Origin: an uncultured Prevotellaceae bacterium
GTDB lineage: Bacteria > Bacteroidota > Bacteroidia > Bacteroidales > Bacteroidaceae
Assembly: GCA_900320845.1 (NCBI GenBank)
Contig: ONTS01000022.1
Location: forward strand, 1-38,867
Length of the DNA: 38,867 nucleotides
Direction of reading: 5' to 3'
In this document: in pieces, positions 1 through 7,734 of the stretch
How the letters are laid out: every line of letters begins with the position of its first letter
Position numbering within the stretch: position 1 is the first letter of the stretch
Notes under the pieces: model-generated
Databases searched by the model: none
What the model was told of the DNA's origin: nothing
The model's input: only the letters and a program-made list of their open reading frames with translations
Program-made: the position numbers and the translations under genes

Positions 1-36
1 TTAATCCCGATTATAATCAAATAAGGAGAAGGGTGT

Positions 37-642
37 ATGAAAAAAAGTAAATTTAAATATCTAATACAAGTCACATATATTATTTTCTTATGTCTATTGA
101 TGTCTTGTGGAAAATCCATCCATAACAAGACATTGTGTATTACAGAAGTGGATACAACTGGGATAGAAAGGGATGTAATGAAATATATACATTTGTATAT
201 GGATAATCATAAAGCATACAATTCTTTTGTATTGACAGAAACAATGTTGTTTTACGATAGGGATTCATCTGGCACCTTTGATAAGAACCAATATACTTCT
301 ATATTTGATATTATGCCTGCTTTTGATGTTTTTTTTGGTCATGGAGAATATGGATTATTGGAAAATTATCCGAGCAGTTATATATTATTTGAAGGTGGTA
401 AAAAAGTGGTATTCATAAAATCCTTGTTTGATGACTTTTTTGATAAAAATCAAATGAAAGAAATTTATGAAAAATATGCATACCATGTGGAGAATTTAGA
501 AGCACTGGAAATATACGAAAAAGAGCATCATTTTTTTATTCTAAATCGCAATACAGGTAAAGTTGAAGAAATTGATGAGCATGAGAGTTATAAATTCAAA
601 TCAATTATTAGAGAAACCTCTAAATTTTCTCCTCCTAATTGA
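37..642 (+). CDS. Low-GC lipoprotein, possible orphan RHS immunity protein
   Basis: A 201-residue protein I do not recognise. It starts with a hydrophobic signal segment (about residues 8-22) and a lipobox LLMSC with the candidate lipidated Cys at 24, so it should be an envelope lipoprotein. The start has AAGGAGAAG just upstream. The rest is rich in Lys, Tyr and Phe, with no catalytic motif that I can see. Its base composition is far more AT-rich than the housekeeping genes of the window, and an RHS remnant follows on the same strand about 130 bp downstream. In the RHS array at the other end of the window, low-GC genes with N-terminal signals or membrane anchors sit in the same position between RHS segments. 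By that context I infer a tip-associated immunity protein whose toxin lies left of the window. An unrelated lipoprotein is the alternative. Confidence 0.7.
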   Translation: MKKSKFKYLIQVTYIIFLCLLMSCGKSIHNKTLCITEVDTTGIERDVMKYIHLYMDNHKAYNSFVLTETMLFYDRDSSGTFDKNQYTSIFDIMPAFDVFFGHGEYGLLENYPSSYILFEGGKKVVFIKSLFDDFFDKNQMKEIYEKYAYHVENLEALEIYEKEHHFFILNRNTGKVEEIDEHESYKFKSIIRETSKFSPPN

Positions 643-769
643 TTATGTGAACGTGTAAACGGGGACGGTTCTGTGTTTATTTTTTTTTAATATTTCAATA
701 AGTCGCATTTTTTCATGTAGGAACAATTCTCAATTTATATCCACAATGTATAAAAAAAGTGTTATAGTA

Positions 770-861
770 GAGAGGGCAGATTACGACAAGGACGGGCATA
801 TGGTATATGCCAAGTTCGGCAACGGCACGGAGACAACGTACGCCTACGACAGTTTCAAAGC
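770..861 (+). pseudogene. RHS (YD-repeat) remnant
   Basis: A short in-frame stretch reads ADYDKDGHMVYAKFGNG and then TETTYAYDSF, which is the Y-D repeat pattern of RHS proteins and resembles the segment TDGSTTRYTYDATG in the RHS copy at 37039. The similarity stops abruptly near 855-861, where the reading frame runs into sequence of a different gene. There is no convincing start, so this is a scrap left by recombination rather than a working gene. It lies on the strand opposite to the RHS array at the right end of the window. Confidence 0.6.
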
Positions 862-1017
862 AAAAAAGACGGCAAAGGCTTTCTCTTTACAGCACTTGCA
901 CTCCTCCTTCAACCTTTCTTCAAAATTACCCTTGGCAGAACGATATGGAACATAGTCGATGTGATTGTTGCAATCACCCTATTCTATTTTATCGTAAAAG
1001 GGTTTAAGAAAAAATAG
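862..1017 (+). pseudogene. C-terminal remnant of a small membrane protein (DUF6804-like)
   Basis: Reading in the frame that ends at the TAG at 1015-1017 gives KKDGKGFLFTALALLLQPFF, then KITLGRTIWNIVDVIVAI and a Lys-rich tail. This is two hydrophobic segments joined by a short loop. The pattern (ALLLQPFFKI, then IWNIVDVIVA) looks like the end of small Bacteroidetes integral membrane proteins of the DUF6804 kind; the family name is from memory and needs checking. No start codon or N-terminal half is present in this frame: the upstream side is the RHS remnant in another frame. It is therefore the truncated 3' end of a gene whose 5' part was replaced by RHS sequence. Confidence 0.5.
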
Positions 1018-1101
1018 AATTTTCCGCCATATATAAAGGAAAATGAGCTCTCAACTTGAAGGTGCTCTCTATGGTGTTTCGGTTTTCTTGGTTCTATAAA
1101 C

Positions 1102-1130
1102 AAAAAAGGGAGCGTAAAATACTCCCTTTT
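1102..1130 (-). terminator. Intrinsic terminator of tRNA-Lys
   Basis: AAAAGGGAG and CTCCCTTTT arms surround a 9-nt loop, followed on the minus strand by a run of T. It lies immediately beyond the 3' end of the tRNA. Confidence 0.75.
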
Positions 1131-1131
1131 G

Positions 1132-1204
1132 TGACCCGTTTGGGGCTCGAACCCAAGACCCCCACATTAAAAGTGTGATGCTCTACCAACTGAGCTAACG
1201 AGTC
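1132..1204 (-). tRNA. tRNA-Lys (anticodon TTT)
   Basis: The minus strand folds as a full cloverleaf of 73 nt. The acceptor GACTCGT pairs with ACGGGTC (one G-U). The D-arm is GCTC/GAGC, the anticodon stem TCACA/TGTGG has loop CTTTTAA (anticodon TTT), and the T-arm is TTGGG TTCGAGC CCCAA. The discriminator is A. The CCA end is not encoded. A terminator follows directly, and a Bacteroidetes -7 element lies about 32 bp upstream. Confidence 0.95.
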
Positions 1205-1235
1205 TACCGTGTTGCTTTGGTTTCAAAAGCGGGTG

Positions 1236-1267
1236 CAAAGATACGCACTTTCTTGACAATGAAAAAA
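1236..1267 (-). promoter_or_regulatory. Putative promoter of tRNA-Lys
   Basis: A perfect -7 element TATCTTTG lies at 1243-1236 on the minus strand, about 32 bp before the tRNA. The -33 region is only T-rich, not a clean TTTG. Confidence 0.45.
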
Positions 1268-1297
1268 ATATCCCTCATTTTTTTCGCAAGGGCGTCT

Positions 1298-3145
1298 TCA
1301 TTGCTTTGGCCATGGGTCGATGTACCAGTTACCCGATGGCCGCGAACCGCACACAGAATAGTCGCCCCATGCAAGGTTGTCCTGCCCTGTTATGCCGGCA
1401 TAGGAGCCCATTGCCTCGTTGTTGTCGCCCCAGATATAGGTGTAGTAGTTGTCGTATTGCCGCTGTGGTGGTTGCATCAGGTTGCTCGCCTGGCCTATCT
1501 TGTTGTTGTTGCCGTTGATGATGCAGCCATAGCCGTCGAAGATAAAGTTGCCTGTGCCGAGCATGATGTTGCCATTGCCCACACACTCGTTGCCCAATCC
1601 TGAGATGAAGGTGACACACTCCTTCAGATTGGTGGTGGGGGTCATGCCCGTGCCTTGGAATATGACAAAGTATATACGGTTGTTGCTTCCTGGTTGGCGG
1701 AGACATATCTGGCAATAACGTGACCCTCCGTTGGGATTAGGTGCTACGGTGATATTGAAGGTTTCCCATTCTATGGCGTCCATACTGTCGAAGTTCCACA
1801 GTCCGCCGCCGCCGCCGAGCTTTTCCATTGTAATCCATGAAGGAAGGTCTGTCGACCATGTCTGGAAGTAGTTGGTCGACGACAGCTCATACTCCCACCG
1901 TGCTCGCTTCAGCGGCCCGATGACATTGACCCATCCGCCATTCTGCTTATATCGTGAACTGCACACATACATTGTGCCGCTGCCACCGTTATTGTCATAC
2001 ATATAGGGCACTGCTCCTGCGGCAAAGAGTTCGCCGTAGTCGAACACCTTCGACACCTTATAGGCCTTGGCATGTCCTTTGGTCCATGTCTTCCCGCCGA
2101 TTTTTGAGGTCAGTGTGTACTCGCCGTACACTTCGTCGATGAGCGTGATGCGTATCTTGGCCTCGGCAGGCGTAGTCTGCGGCAGCACGAAGAAGGTGGT
2201 TCCCTTTTCGTCGTCGGTGAAGAGTTGGCCTATCTCCCAATCCTTCACGTCCTTGAAATCCTGCGTTATCGACCCTGTGTCGGTGCATGTCCACTCGCCT
2301 GTCTCAAAGGAGTAGGTGCCTTTGGTGTATATGCCGCTGATAGTGATGCGCACCAGTTCGGTAGCATACTCTATGCCTTTGTCTCCCACCTTGAAGCGTA
2401 TGGCAGACAGGGCGTGGGTGAAGGGGAAGGTAATCATTTTGTCGGTGGCCTGTGCGTCAACCTGGCTCACCATCACGTCGTCCTGCTCGGTGGCCACTGA
2501 CGGTGTGGTGTAGGTGAAGGTTCCGTCTTCCACCGACATGTCTTCGTAGGCATCTTCGCTATAGGGTGCTATGCCGTAGATGGTGGTCTGTGTGTTGTCG
2601 CCCCATGTCACGCGCTTGTTGGGAGAGTATCTTTGCGTGCCTTCTATGTTCGACATCTTGGTTTTGTCGAACACCTGTCCTGTACTCCACAGCATGAAGG
2701 TGTTGTGGAAAGTGGAGGCATGGACCAGTCGGCCCCGCTTTTTTCCTCCCTGCGGCACTATATTGCCCATCAGCACGCTTTTGCTGTCGTGTGTTTCAGA
2801 GAGGAAGTAGGGCTGTTCGCTGAGTTTTTCTGCTGCCTCGGTCTGTCTGCTTCCACTTCCCGTCAGGGTCAGCGTGCACTGCTCGGGCAGGGCCTGTGGT
2901 GCGGAAGAGGCCGCATCATCCCAACCTTCGTTGAGGCTGAAGAGATATTCCACCTCCGGTTCTTCTGGTCTCTCGTCTTGTATCAGCTCTTCGTCGCTGG
3001 AGCATGACGTCAGCAGACTTGCAGAGCTCAAAAGCACTACCAGAAAAACGTACCAGAAACTGTCGGATTTGTTCCGACCTTTTCTCGCCTCAGCAATTGG
3101 AGCGGGCTCCATTGCATTCGGCTTATCGAAAACGTTCTTTTTCAT
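1298..3145 (-). CDS. Fimbrillin-family lipoprotein with BACON-like domain and YadA-like repetitive tail
   Basis: A 615-residue surface lipoprotein. A long polar N-terminus is followed by a hydrophobic stretch and the lipobox LLTSC, with Cys 48 as the lipidation site. Residues of about 60-380 carry the fimbrillin/Mfa-like pattern (HALSAIRFKVG, then ITISGIYTKGTYSFETGEW). Residues of about 390-505 look like a BACON-type beta-sandwich: LPSWITME, a FNITVAPNPNG strand, SRYCQICLRQ and a final VIFQG strand. A GGGGG run sits in this part. The last 105 residues (about 510-615) are Gly/Asn-rich short repeats such as GNGNIMLGTGNFIF and NEAMGSYAGITGQDNLAWGD, which recall the left-handed beta-roll of YadA-type adhesin heads. 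It is probably a surface adhesin or fimbrial subunit; no typical donor-strand C-terminus is visible. A small acidic ORF lies 50 bp upstream on the same strand. Confidence 0.8.
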   Translation of the reverse strand: MKKNVFDKPNAMEPAPIAEARKGRNKSDSFWYVFLVVLLSSASLLTSCSSDEELIQDERPEEPEVEYLFSLNEGWDDAASSAPQALPEQCTLTLTGSGSRQTEAAEKLSEQPYFLSETHDSKSVLMGNIVPQGGKKRGRLVHASTFHNTFMLWSTGQVFDKTKMSNIEGTQRYSPNKRVTWGDNTQTTIYGIAPYSEDAYEDMSVEDGTFTYTTPSVATEQDDVMVSQVDAQATDKMITFPFTHALSAIRFKVGDKGIEYATELVRITISGIYTKGTYSFETGEWTCTDTGSITQDFKDVKDWEIGQLFTDDEKGTTFFVLPQTTPAEAKIRITLIDEVYGEYTLTSKIGGKTWTKGHAKAYKVSKVFDYGELFAAGAVPYMYDNNGGSGTMYVCSSRYKQNGGWVNVIGPLKRARWEYELSSTNYFQTWSTDLPSWITMEKLGGGGGLWNFDSMDAIEWETFNITVAPNPNGGSRYCQICLRQPGSNNRIYFVIFQGTGMTPTTNLKECVTFISGLGNECVGNGNIMLGTGNFIFDGYGCIINGNNNKIGQASNLMQPPQRQYDNYYTYIWGDNNEAMGSYAGITGQDNLAWGDYSVCGSRPSGNWYIDPWPKQ

Positions 3146-3195
3146 ATCGTTAGAGGTTATTGATTGTCATACGGTGGCGTTTTCCCACTACATTC

Positions 3196-3456
3196 TTAAG
3201 GATTGAGCGCATCGAAATCTAATGCAGTGAGCGGGGTGGAGAATATTTCGTCTTCATCCTCCCATTCGTGCTCTTTTGCGTCAAATTCCAGTTCTTCATC
3301 ATCGTCGTCAATCCATCCATTGCCGCCGCCTTCGTATTTGGAAGCGGCAAACATCCGGCTTGCTCCAAAGCTGATGGCGTCCGATGTAGGGGCTGTATAT
3401 GGGCGACGAAGTGCCGGCGCAATGCCGACAAGGCGCTCGTGTTCTGTGTGTGTGTT
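3196..3456 (-). CDS. Small acidic protein upstream of the fimbrillin gene
   Basis: An 86-residue protein from ATG at 3456, beginning MNTHTEHERLVG. A longer form from GTG at 3582 or ATG at 3558 is possible, but the extra residues look random and contain a hairpin in the DNA. I do not recognise a family. The segment RRPYTAPTSDAISFGASRMF followed by AASK matches the loose pattern Y-x-x-P ... small residues ... A-A-S seen in many short Bacteroidetes proteins encoded beside surface lipoproteins. The C-terminal half is very acidic (WIDDDDEELEFD, EWEDEDE). There is no signal peptide. It ends 50 bp before the fimbrillin start, so co-transcription is likely. Confidence 0.55.
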   Translation of the reverse strand, partial: NTHTEHERLVGIAPALRRPYTAPTSDAISFGASRMFAASKYEGGGNGWIDDDDEELEFDAKEHEWEDEDEIFSTPLTALDFDALNP

Positions 3457-3517
3457 CATAGGATTTATGATATCTGGAGAGGGTTTTCCAATGAAAATTG
3501 AGTGATTTAGATTGTAT

Positions 3518-3540
3518 GGTATCGGCTGTGCACCGATACC
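3518..3540 (-). promoter_or_regulatory. Perfect 8-bp-arm hairpin in the leader of the small acidic gene
   Basis: GGTATCGG and CCGATACC flank a 7-nt loop. If translation starts at 3456, this hairpin lies in the 5' leader, 62 bp before the start. It could be a regulator site or an RNA hairpin; there is no T-run to make it a terminator. Confidence 0.4.
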
Positions 3541-3867
3541 AGATGTTGTGCATTTCATTGATTTCGCGAGATTGGCTTTCACCTCAGGCTGTGCCTGTCG
3601 TCATTAGTTTCAACAATCCTGCCGTCTGACCGTTTGTTGTCGGTCTGTAATGATTTGGGCGACAAGGGTATGTGTTTTTTCTCCCCCCAAAAAAAATTCT
3701 CCTTATATTTTGTTTCTTTCCGGATTATCCTGCTTTCCACATCTGCTTCCGTCGGATTTGTTCCTCTGTTTATCTTATCTCAACGCTTCCACTGCCTGTA
3801 ACACTCGTTGGCAGCTATACGAGAGGAGGTGTATCTCCGTTGACAGGAAAATTTTGTCGGGAGTGTT

Positions 3868-3899
3868 CTTGGTTTTTACTGGTTATTACACTACATTTG
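3868..3899 (+). promoter_or_regulatory. Putative promoter of the BASS transporter gene
   Basis: TACATTTG at 3892-3899 is a perfect -7 element. CTTG at 3868-3871 lies 20 bp before it as a near -33. The start codon is 63 bp downstream. Confidence 0.5.
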
Positions 3900-3962
3900 C
3901 AAAACACCAAAAACTCTTCTCCCCAACTCTGCTTGGGAGATACTTACCGACAACCCTCTACC

Positions 3963-4814
3963 ATGTCTACCATTTGGATTGTTCTCCCCATTCTCACACT
4001 GTTGATGTTTGAGCTGGGTCTGACGCTTCGTGTGAGCGACTTCGGTCTGTTTCTTCATCGTCCTCGTCCCATCGTGGCTGGCATGACAGGTCAGCTTCTT
4101 TTGCTGCCTCTCATTGCCTGGCTGCTGGCATCGTTGCTGGGCTTGCCTCCCATCTTTGCCATCGGCCTGATACTCATCGCCTGCTGTCCGGGCGGCAGCA
4201 GCAGCAACATCTTTTCTATGTTGGCTAAGGGCGACGTGGCATTGTCGGTATCGCTTACTGCCATCAGCAGCATACTCACCCTCTTCACCATCCCCGTGGT
4301 GATGGGTTGGGCGACGGCGCACTTCGGAACGATGGCCGATGCCAACATCCACCTGCCCATTGGCAACCTCATCATGCAGAACATCGTGCTGATGTTGCTC
4401 CCCATCGTAATAGGTATCCTCGTTCGCAGCAAAGCTCCGCGTGCCGCCACAGCCATCGACCGTGTGCTGTCGCGCCTGGCATTCCCTGCACTGATGCTGC
4501 TGGCAGGCATCTTCTTCATACAACACCGGGAGACCATCGTCAGAGAGTTCCCCTCGTTGGGCAGTGCCGTCACACTGTTGCTGCTCATCTGTATGGCTGT
4601 GGGCTGGGGCATCGCCCTCCTCTTCCGCCTCACCCGCAAGGAACAGCGCACGCTGCTCATTGAGATTGGTATGCAGAATGCGGCGCAAGCCATTGCCATA
4701 GCCTCATCGCCTCTCGTGTTCAACAACGAAGAAATGGCGATACCTGCTATTATCTACGCACTGATGATGAACGTGGTGCTGCTTATCTACGTTGCCATAG
4801 TGAAAAGAAGATAG
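3963..4814 (+). CDS. Bile acid:sodium symporter (BASS) family transporter
   Basis: A 283-residue inner-membrane protein with about nine hydrophobic segments. I chose the ATG at 3963 (MSTIWIVLPILTLLM) because the open frame upstream has no transporter-like sequence and the promoter lies inside it. Family signatures are ELGLTLRVSDF near the N-terminus, CCPGGSSSNIFSMLAKGD (about residues 75-95) in the first core repeat, and EIGMQNAAQAIAIASSPLVF in the second, where the family places its crossover and sodium-site helices. BASS proteins couple uptake of an organic anion to sodium; the substrate cannot be told from sequence. It is followed after 69 bp by the capA-like gene in the same direction. 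Confidence 0.85.
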   Translation: MSTIWIVLPILTLLMFELGLTLRVSDFGLFLHRPRPIVAGMTGQLLLLPLIAWLLASLLGLPPIFAIGLILIACCPGGSSSNIFSMLAKGDVALSVSLTAISSILTLFTIPVVMGWATAHFGTMADANIHLPIGNLIMQNIVLMLLPIVIGILVRSKAPRAATAIDRVLSRLAFPALMLLAGIFFIQHRETIVREFPSLGSAVTLLLLICMAVGWGIALLFRLTRKEQRTLLIEIGMQNAAQAIAIASSPLVFNNEEMAIPAIIYALMMNVVLLIYVAIVKRR

Positions 4815-4883
4815 CGCTTTCTGCCCATTACACCATATTATATATAGCACATCACACACTCACCCCTCTTACACCCATACATC

Positions 4884-6020
4884 ATGGTACACATCCCCAC
4901 CCTTATCCGCTCCCTGCTGCTGTCGCTCATCATCGGTTGCTGCGGTTGCACAGGCAATGCACAGAACTCTTCCTCACAAGAGGCGGACCAACAGGAAGAC
5001 AGCGTGACGCTGCTCTTCGCCGGCGACCTCATGCAGCACTCTCCGCAGATACAAAACGCTTTGCGTCCTGGCGGCAAGTACGACTACAGCGGCGTCTTCG
5101 ACCTCATGCAGCCGGAGATAGAACGCGCCGACATTGCAATCGCCAACTTTGAAGTGACGCTCGGTGGCCCTCCCTATAAGGGCTATCCGCAGTTCAGTGC
5201 GCCCGACGAATACCTGCAGGCGTGTGTCGATGCGGGCTTCGACGTGCTCACCACATGCAACAACCACAGCGTAGACACCCGCGCTCGTGGACTGGAACGT
5301 ACCATCAAGATGATGGACTCTATCGGTGTGGCACACCTCGGCACCTACCGCAACCAGCAAGAGCGCGACCGCGACTATCCGTTCATCATCGAACACAACG
5401 GCATCAAGGTATGCCTGCTGAACTATACCTATGGCACCAACGGCATTCCCGTGCCAACACCCTACATCGTCAACACCATCGACACCGTGCAGATGGCTGC
5501 TGACATTCGTAAGGCAAAGAGTATGCAGCCCGATGTCATCATCTGCATGCCTCACTGGGGAATAGAGTATGCGCTGCTGCCCAGCAAAGAGCAGAAAGAC
5601 CTCGCCGACTGGATGTTCCGTCAGGGCGTAGACCACATCATCGGTGGCCATCCGCACGTGGTGGAGCCTATAGAGGTGCGCGGCGAAGGCGACAACCGCC
5701 ATGTACTGGCGTACTCACTCGGAAACTTCGTAAGCAACCAGTACAAGCCTAATACCTACGGCGGCACCATGGTGCGTCTCACGCTGACCAAGAAGAACGG
5801 CAAGACCACCCTCACCGACTGCGGATATAGTCTCTACTGGGTGTCGCGCCCCGTAGACTCGGGCAATAGAAACGGATATGTGGTGTATCCCGCTGGCCAT
5901 CCCACCGACAATCTCACACAAGCTGAGAAGACAAAGCGCGAGACTTTCCTCAAGACGACACGCGACCTATTCGCCAAACACAATAAGGGTATCAAGGAAT
6001 ATATCTTCGGCGACAAATAA
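4884..6020 (+). CDS. CapA-family (poly-gamma-glutamate capsule synthesis type) metallophosphatase-fold lipoprotein
   Basis: A 378-residue protein with an N-terminal hydrophobic stretch and a Cys-rich lipobox (SLIIGC, Cys 19 likely). It then has the complete motif set of CapA/PGA_cap proteins: FAGDLM (45-50), ANFE (87-90), CNNHSVD (125-131), PHWG (about 226), GGHPHVVEP (about 257) and SLGNFVSNQ. The Asp, Asn and His residues of these motifs are the metal ligands of the calcineurin-like phosphoesterase fold. In Bacillus, CapA acts in export or anchoring of poly-gamma-glutamate; in Bacteroidetes these single copies are widespread and their role is not settled. No capB or capC is next to it, so I would not infer a polyglutamate capsule. 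A strong terminator follows at 6064. Confidence 0.88.
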   Translation: MVHIPTLIRSLLLSLIIGCCGCTGNAQNSSSQEADQQEDSVTLLFAGDLMQHSPQIQNALRPGGKYDYSGVFDLMQPEIERADIAIANFEVTLGGPPYKGYPQFSAPDEYLQACVDAGFDVLTTCNNHSVDTRARGLERTIKMMDSIGVAHLGTYRNQQERDRDYPFIIEHNGIKVCLLNYTYGTNGIPVPTPYIVNTIDTVQMAADIRKAKSMQPDVIICMPHWGIEYALLPSKEQKDLADWMFRQGVDHIIGGHPHVVEPIEVRGEGDNRHVLAYSLGNFVSNQYKPNTYGGTMVRLTLTKKNGKTTLTDCGYSLYWVSRPVDSGNRNGYVVYPAGHPTDNLTQAEKTKRETFLKTTRDLFAKHNKGIKEYIFGDK

Positions 6021-6063
6021 TCACCGACCGATGACCGTATATACACCATACCAATACACATCC

Positions 6064-6098
6064 AGGCTCTCCACCCACAGGACGGAGAGCCTTTTTTG
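6064..6098 (+). terminator. Intrinsic terminator after the capA-like gene
   Basis: AGGCTCTCC at 6064-6072 pairs with GGAGAGCCT at 6084-6092 and is followed by a T-run. Confidence 0.85.
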
Positions 6099-6386
6099 GT
6101 TGGGGAATGGTATCGTAGATTGGCGCAGGAGAAGGATAATAAAGATAAAAGAAAAAGGGTATTGGCTGAAGAGGAACCTTTCTAAAAAGCCTGCTTACTG
6201 CACGTTAAGATACTGACAGTGAGGCAGTCGTATATTATCTTCATTTCAAAAAGAAGAACTCTGCCCTTTTCTTGACTATTTCTGCATGCTCATCGGGCTT
6301 TGTTCGGAATGCTGACAGGCAACGCTGACGGACCATAGTCGTCGGGATAGGTAGGCAGGCGAGCGTGATTCATGCGCCTATCATAG
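6099..6386. other. Gap without a recognisable gene
   Basis: About 290 bp between two terminators. I see no ORF with coding character, no tRNA and no clear promoter on either strand. Confidence 0.5.
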
Positions 6387-6421
6387 AAAAAGGAGACGTG
6401 TCTGGCGAGACATTCTCCTTT
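6387..6421 (-). terminator. Terminator after the LUD/Nudix operon
   Basis: AAAGGAGA...TCTCCTTT arms with inner pairing GTCT/AGAC and a GGCG loop, followed on the minus strand by a T-run. It lies about 110 bp past the LUD stop codon and could work in both directions. Confidence 0.7.
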
Positions 6422-6532
6422 ATGTGTTGTCATGTGGTGTGTCTGGCTGGGCGTTGTCGGCATGCTACTGGCGGTGCTGCGTGATGCGAGGTGTGTACGC
6501 TGGTGCTGTGGGCGAAGCGGTTACAGGTGCGG

Positions 6533-7171
6533 TTAGAACCCCAACGTCTCGCCTACGAGAACCACGACATGTCGTTGTTCGTCGCGTGAATTGCGCAATA
6601 GGTGTATGTAGCTGCATATACTGTCGGCAGCGTTGCAGTCGTGGCAGCGTCCGTCGTGCTTACAGGGTGTGTTGATATTGAGTCGTTGGGCGTTGATGGG
6701 TGCTGCCGTGCCTCGTGCCCGGGCTATGGCGGCGTCGAGGGTGTGCGCCACCTTATTCATGCCGATGATGTGAATGACGCGTTTCGGTCCCCAGGTGATG
6801 GCTGCCACGCGGTTGCCGTTGCCGTCGATGTTGACGATGATGCCGTCTTCCGACAGCGCATTGGCACTGGTGAGATACACATCGGCATCCATGGCTTCGA
6901 GGTATGTGCGTCGCACATCTGCTCCTTCCACCTTGTCGCGGTCGAGCAGGCGGAGCGTGCCACGTGCTGCCAATACTTCGGGCAGCCGCATATCGCGGAC
7001 AGTCATTGAGCCCCCCCAGCTCACGCTGCTGCCATCGGCGATAAGCGACGACACGTGTGTCACGGCATCGGCGACGGTGGGGCAATACACGGCATGGATA
7101 TGCCGGCGGAGAAGGTTCTCTATCAGGCGGGCGGAGAATAGCTCGTTGCGTTGGGCGATGAATGTGGACAT
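6533..7171 (-). CDS. LUD-domain (lactate utilization / YkgG-LutC type) protein
   Basis: A 212-residue cytoplasmic protein. The N-terminal helix and TVADAVTHV, the SWGGSMT loop (51-57), EAMDADVYLTSANALSEDG (92-110) and WGPKRVIHIIGMNK (127-140) follow the LUD fold of LutB/LutC and YkgG proteins. Near the end there are four cysteines in CKHDGRCHDC and ADSIC (C170, C176, C179, C186), the pattern of the DUF162 subgroup found as single genes in anaerobes. Whether they bind an iron-sulfur cluster is not known to me. No lutA or lutB partner is nearby, so a role in lactate oxidation is only a family-level guess. The gene lies 11 bp after the Nudix gene and shares its promoter. Confidence 0.82.
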   Translation of the reverse strand: MSTFIAQRNELFSARLIENLLRRHIHAVYCPTVADAVTHVSSLIADGSSVSWGGSMTVRDMRLPEVLAARGTLRLLDRDKVEGADVRRTYLEAMDADVYLTSANALSEDGIIVNIDGNGNRVAAITWGPKRVIHIIGMNKVAHTLDAAIARARGTAAPINAQRLNINTPCKHDGRCHDCNAADSICSYIHLLRNSRDEQRHVVVLVGETLGF

Positions 7172-7182
7172 AGCAAATGGTG

Positions 7183-7701
7183 TTAAGGTGTGTGGATAAT
7201 GATTTCTTCTTGTTGGTCATTGAGGGCGGCATTGAGGAATCGCTGTGCCAGACTGTCGGGGCGAATGTGTGCGCGTGCCTCGTCAGGTGTGAACCAGCAA
7301 CCCTCGTCTATCTCGCTGTTGGGATGGTAGTGGTGGTCGTCGATTACGTAAGCGGTGAAGTTGCACATGAGGGTATTGCTCGGCTCAAAGAACTGTGTTC
7401 GGTTGAAGCGCAGTCGGCATACCGTCATGCCTGTCTCCTCCATCACCTCTCGGCGCACGGCATCTTCCAACGGCTCGCCACGGTTGACGTAACCTGCCAC
7501 GAGGATGAAGGAAGGTCTGCCATACTGCTTGACCAACAGAAGCTTACCATTGCTCTCGTTGACCACCAGCATGCTTACTGCCACGTTGTACATGGGGAAG
7601 TGCCACGCCTCGCACCGGGGGCACCAGGGGACGACACCCTCGCCGTCGAGGACACGCTCGACAAGTGCCGTGCCGCAATCGGGACAATACTTTTGTATCA
7701 T
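7183..7701 (-). CDS. Nudix hydrolase with N-terminal zinc ribbon (NudC-like)
   Basis: A 172-residue protein from ATG at 7701; the longer open frame upstream contains the promoter. Residues 6-30 form a four-Cys zinc ribbon (CPDCG and CPRC). The Nudix box spans 70-92 and is complete: GYVNRGE, then REVMEETGM, with the Glu residues that bind the metal ions. It thus hydrolyses a nucleoside diphosphate linked to some moiety. Zinc ribbon plus Nudix order suggests the NADH pyrophosphatase class, but the SQPWPFPxS array that marks NudC after the box is here TQFFEPSNT, so NAD(H) specificity is doubtful. It is much shorter than E. coli NudC because it lacks the N-terminal domain. First gene of a two-gene operon with the LUD gene. 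Confidence 0.85.
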   Translation of the reverse strand: MIQKYCPDCGTALVERVLDGEGVVPWCPRCEAWHFPMYNVAVSMLVVNESNGKLLLVKQYGRPSFILVAGYVNRGEPLEDAVRREVMEETGMTVCRLRFNRTQFFEPSNTLMCNFTAYVIDDHHYHPNSEIDEGCWFTPDEARAHIRPDSLAQRFLNAALNDQQEEIIIHTP

Positions 7702-7734
7702 ATTTCTGCAGGTTGGAGCCCCGTAGGCTCTTTG

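Noticed and set aside
3891-4688. 265-codon open frame opposite the BASS gene
   Set aside because: Rich in His, Gln and Glu without domains; typical antisense of a hydrophobic protein gene.
4884-6020. Poly-gamma-glutamate capsule locus
   Set aside because: Only a CapA-like protein is present; capB and capC are absent.
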